Below are positions 64,000 to 64,000 of a stretch of 64,000 bases of DNA, piece after piece. Source of the DNA: RYN-230 sp963760405 (GTDB lineage: Bacteria > Actinomycetota > Actinomycetes > Streptosporangiales > Streptosporangiaceae); contig CAVXCV010000002.1 in assembly GCA_963760405.1 (NCBI GenBank), forward strand, positions 838,737-902,736. Direction: 5' to 3'. Position numbers and translations under genes: made by a program. Below the pieces are notes generated by a model. That model was not told where the DNA came from and ran no database searches. It saw only the letters and a program-made list of their open reading frames with translations. How positions within the stretch are numbered: position 1 is the stretch's first letter; every line of letters begins with the position of its first letter.

Positions 64000-64000
64000 T

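Overview
The window is high-GC actinobacterial chromosome. Actinomycete marker genes support this: a fused 2-oxoglutarate decarboxylase/dehydrogenase (kgd), a WhiB regulator, nickel superoxide dismutase with its protease, a SigB/SigF sigma factor with an RsbW-type kinase, and a SigR/RsrA thiol-stress pair. The order whiB1 - pdtaS - biotinyl protein - (HD proteins) - rsrA/sigR - SRAP peptidase - aroA - rsgA matches the arrangement I know from Mycobacterium (whiB1 to aroA) and, in part, Streptomyces. The species cannot be named from sequence alone.

Layout. 0-10.9 kb: kgd (cut by the window start), a DUF4097/PadR operon, an aminotransferase, an oxidoreductase, a CGNR regulator and an APC permease. 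10.9-15.4 kb: stress genes (sodX/sodN, anti-sigma kinase plus SigF-like sigma, a lipid kinase, whiB1). 15.5-20.2 kb: pdtaS, a GntR regulator and a DUF3311/MctP-type carboxylate uptake operon. 20.3-25 kb: a TPP enzyme, a biotinyl carrier, a biotin carboxylase and an HD protein, all carrying frameshifts. 25-33 kb: HD-GYP protein, rsrA/sigR, methyltransferase, DksA-like protein, SRAP peptidase, aroA and rsgA. 33-52.8 kb: mixed metabolic, transport and regulatory genes (hisN, CBS protein, CtaG-like protein, S1C protease, degenerate histidine kinase, CDF transporter, phosphotransferase, FtsX-type permease, lipoprotein hydrolase) separated by GC-rich minisatellites. Two loci here look deleted or rejoined (44 kb and 49.5 kb).

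From about 53.1 kb to the window end the sequence looks like a genomic island. It begins at a 3'-half copy of a tRNA-Arg(CCT) gene. It holds a large HTH + P-loop NTPase + eleven 35-residue repeat protein flanked by matching inverted-repeat motifs, then a TetR/SDR pair, and then a nest of four insertion sequences (IS701-like, an IS630-like element interrupted by a second IS630-like element, and a third intact IS630-like element ending at the window edge).

Single-base frameshifts are common. They are sparse over most of the window but dense at 20.6-23.7 kb and 54.6-56.6 kb, where the protein signal survives across frames. That pattern suggests consensus errors at least as much as gene decay, so 'pseudogene' here means 'not open as given'. 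All functional calls come from reading motifs and known family architecture; no search was run.
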